Source: Clostridiales bacterium (GTDB lineage Bacteria > Bacillota > Clostridia > Saccharofermentanales > UBA5734). Taken from it: 5,201 nt of DNA. The notes beneath the pieces are model-generated. The model was given only the letters and a program-made list of their open reading frames with translations, was not told the DNA's origin and ran no database searches. Shown here piece by piece: positions 4,498-5,201 of this stretch. The DNA is taken from contig SLMY01000146.1 of NCBI GenBank assembly GCA_007133255.1, forward strand, positions 1 to 5,201. The letters run 5' to 3'. The position numbers and the translations under genes are program-made. Every line of letters starts with the position of its first letter. The stretch's first letter is position 1.

Positions 4498-5201
4498 ATG
4501 ATTCAGATTAAGAATTATTTTCTTAAACAGAAAATAATGACAAAGGTACTTATCAGCCTGCTTCCAATCTTGCTTTTCTCAATTTATCTGTTTGGCTGGC
4601 GTGTGCTGACCGTACTGGCTGTTGTAACAGCTGCCGGCCTGATCTCTGAATATGGCATGATGTGGCTGATTAACGGCAGTAAAGCGAAAATTTCTGAAGC
4701 GTTATTTGTTACCTGTCTGCTTTTCACACTCACCCTGCCGCCAGCAGTCCCTTACTGGGTCGCTATTATCGGTATTGTTTTTGGTATCGTTTTTGGCAAA
4801 GGCATGTTTGGCGGATTCGGTAAGAATATCTTTAACCCGGCACTTGTTGGGCGTAGTTTGATCTTCATCTCTTTTCCTGCCTATATGACGGTCAATTGGA
4901 CCGAACCGTTTCAAGGTTTTCCCGGCGGTTTTTCCCGGTTTATCCGTGGTACAGAAGCCGACGCGGTTTCAGCCGCGACTCCCATAGGCATCACAGCGTC
5001 CGGTGAGACAGTCCCCTGGCTGGATCTGTTTAGCGGCCGGACCGCAGGCTCTCTGGGGGAAACAAGCGCTGTCCTGATTCTGGCGGCAGCTGTCTATCTG
5101 CTGGTAACAAAAACCGCTTCCTGGCGTATTATGCTGTCTTGTATACTTTCTTTTTCAGCCTTGAGCCTGATCCTTTACCTGGCAGGTCAGACATCTGTCA
5201 A
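4498..5201 (+). CDS. rnfD: RnfD/NqrB-family electron transport complex subunit D, 3' end beyond window
   Basis: The first 234 residues of a membrane subunit of an Rnf/Na+-NQR-type complex, which couples electron transfer through flavins to Na+ or H+ movement. The frame is open to the window edge; full-length relatives have about 310-350 residues. Early hydrophobic segments (about residues 17-55) are followed by further membrane segments at about 70-100 and 117-130, then 190-203 and 209-228. Conserved patterns are KGMFGGFGKNIFNPALVGR (101-119), DAVSAATP (155-162) with Thr161 as the expected attachment site of covalent FMN, and GSLGETS (183-189). The start follows the six-G run. An in-frame ATG at 4426 would add 24 residues but lacks a ribosome binding site. 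No rnfC or nqrA gene lies upstream, so this seems to be the first gene of its cluster, with a candidate promoter about 120 bases ahead. The RnfD versus NqrB label is uncertain; family membership is firm. Confidence 0.9.
   Translation, partial: MIQIKNYFLKQKIMTKVLISLLPILLFSIYLFGWRVLTVLAVVTAAGLISEYGMMWLINGSKAKISEALFVTCLLFTLTLPPAVPYWVAIIGIVFGIVFGKGMFGGFGKNIFNPALVGRSLIFISFPAYMTVNWTEPFQGFPGGFSRFIRGTEADAVSAATPIGITASGETVPWLDLFSGRTAGSLGETSAVLILAAAVYLLVTKTASWRIMLSCILSFSALSLILYLAGQTSV

Noticed and set aside
4702..4914. Minus-strand 70-codon frame inside the rnfD-like gene
   Set aside because: It is antisense to conserved RnfD motifs, hydrophilic and unrecognisable.

Overview
The window looks like chromosomal DNA from a low-to-mid GC Gram-positive bacterium, most likely an anaerobic or facultatively anaerobic member of the Bacillota. 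The basis is AGGAGG-type ribosome binding sites at short spacing, a TTG start, sigma-A-like promoter hexamers, and gene content that suits an anaerobe (an Fe-S aldo/keto reductase and an RnfD/NqrB-type redox pump subunit). The genus cannot be fixed from the sequence, and nothing in the window looks phage- or transposon-derived.

Layout from left to right. (1) Positions 1-459 hold the 3' part of an ABC-transporter ATPase of the MacB/LolD/BceA kind. Its signature, Walker B and H-loop regions are intact, but in-frame stops and a one-base frameshift break the upstream part, and no permease gene follows, so it reads as a decaying gene. (2) Positions 644-1654 encode a 336-residue aldo/keto reductase with a C-terminal double 4Fe-4S ferredoxin-like domain, followed by a clear intrinsic terminator. 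(3) Positions 1917-2354 encode the large-conductance mechanosensitive channel MscL, with its own TATAAT promoter element. (4) Positions 2355-2524 are mostly non-coding, with one small unidentified open frame.

(5) On the minus strand, 4073 down to 2525 is a two-gene operon. The first gene is a stand-alone protein resembling the C-terminal (alpha/beta) domain of pyruvate kinase. The second is an AEC-family (auxin efflux carrier-like) permease. They are separated by one base, and the permease uses a TTG start whose ribosome binding site lies inside the end of the first gene. (6) Positions 4074-4497 form a divergent intergenic region with candidate promoters for both directions, a cluster of TCACCAG inverted repeats, a strong ribosome-binding-like sequence with no well-spaced start, and repeated GTTCA motifs. 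(7) From 4498 to the window edge runs the start of an RnfD/NqrB-family membrane subunit, which carries the conserved threonine for covalent FMN attachment. It appears to be the first gene of a larger cluster beyond the window.

The genes look like ordinary neighbours more than one system. The most plausible functional link is between the divergent pair: an organic-acid-type permease with a pyruvate-kinase-C-like partner on one side, and a flavin-based ion-translocating redox complex on the other, sharing a control region. No confidently novel system is visible. The least understood parts are the PK_C-like/AEC gene pair and the structured leader in front of it.
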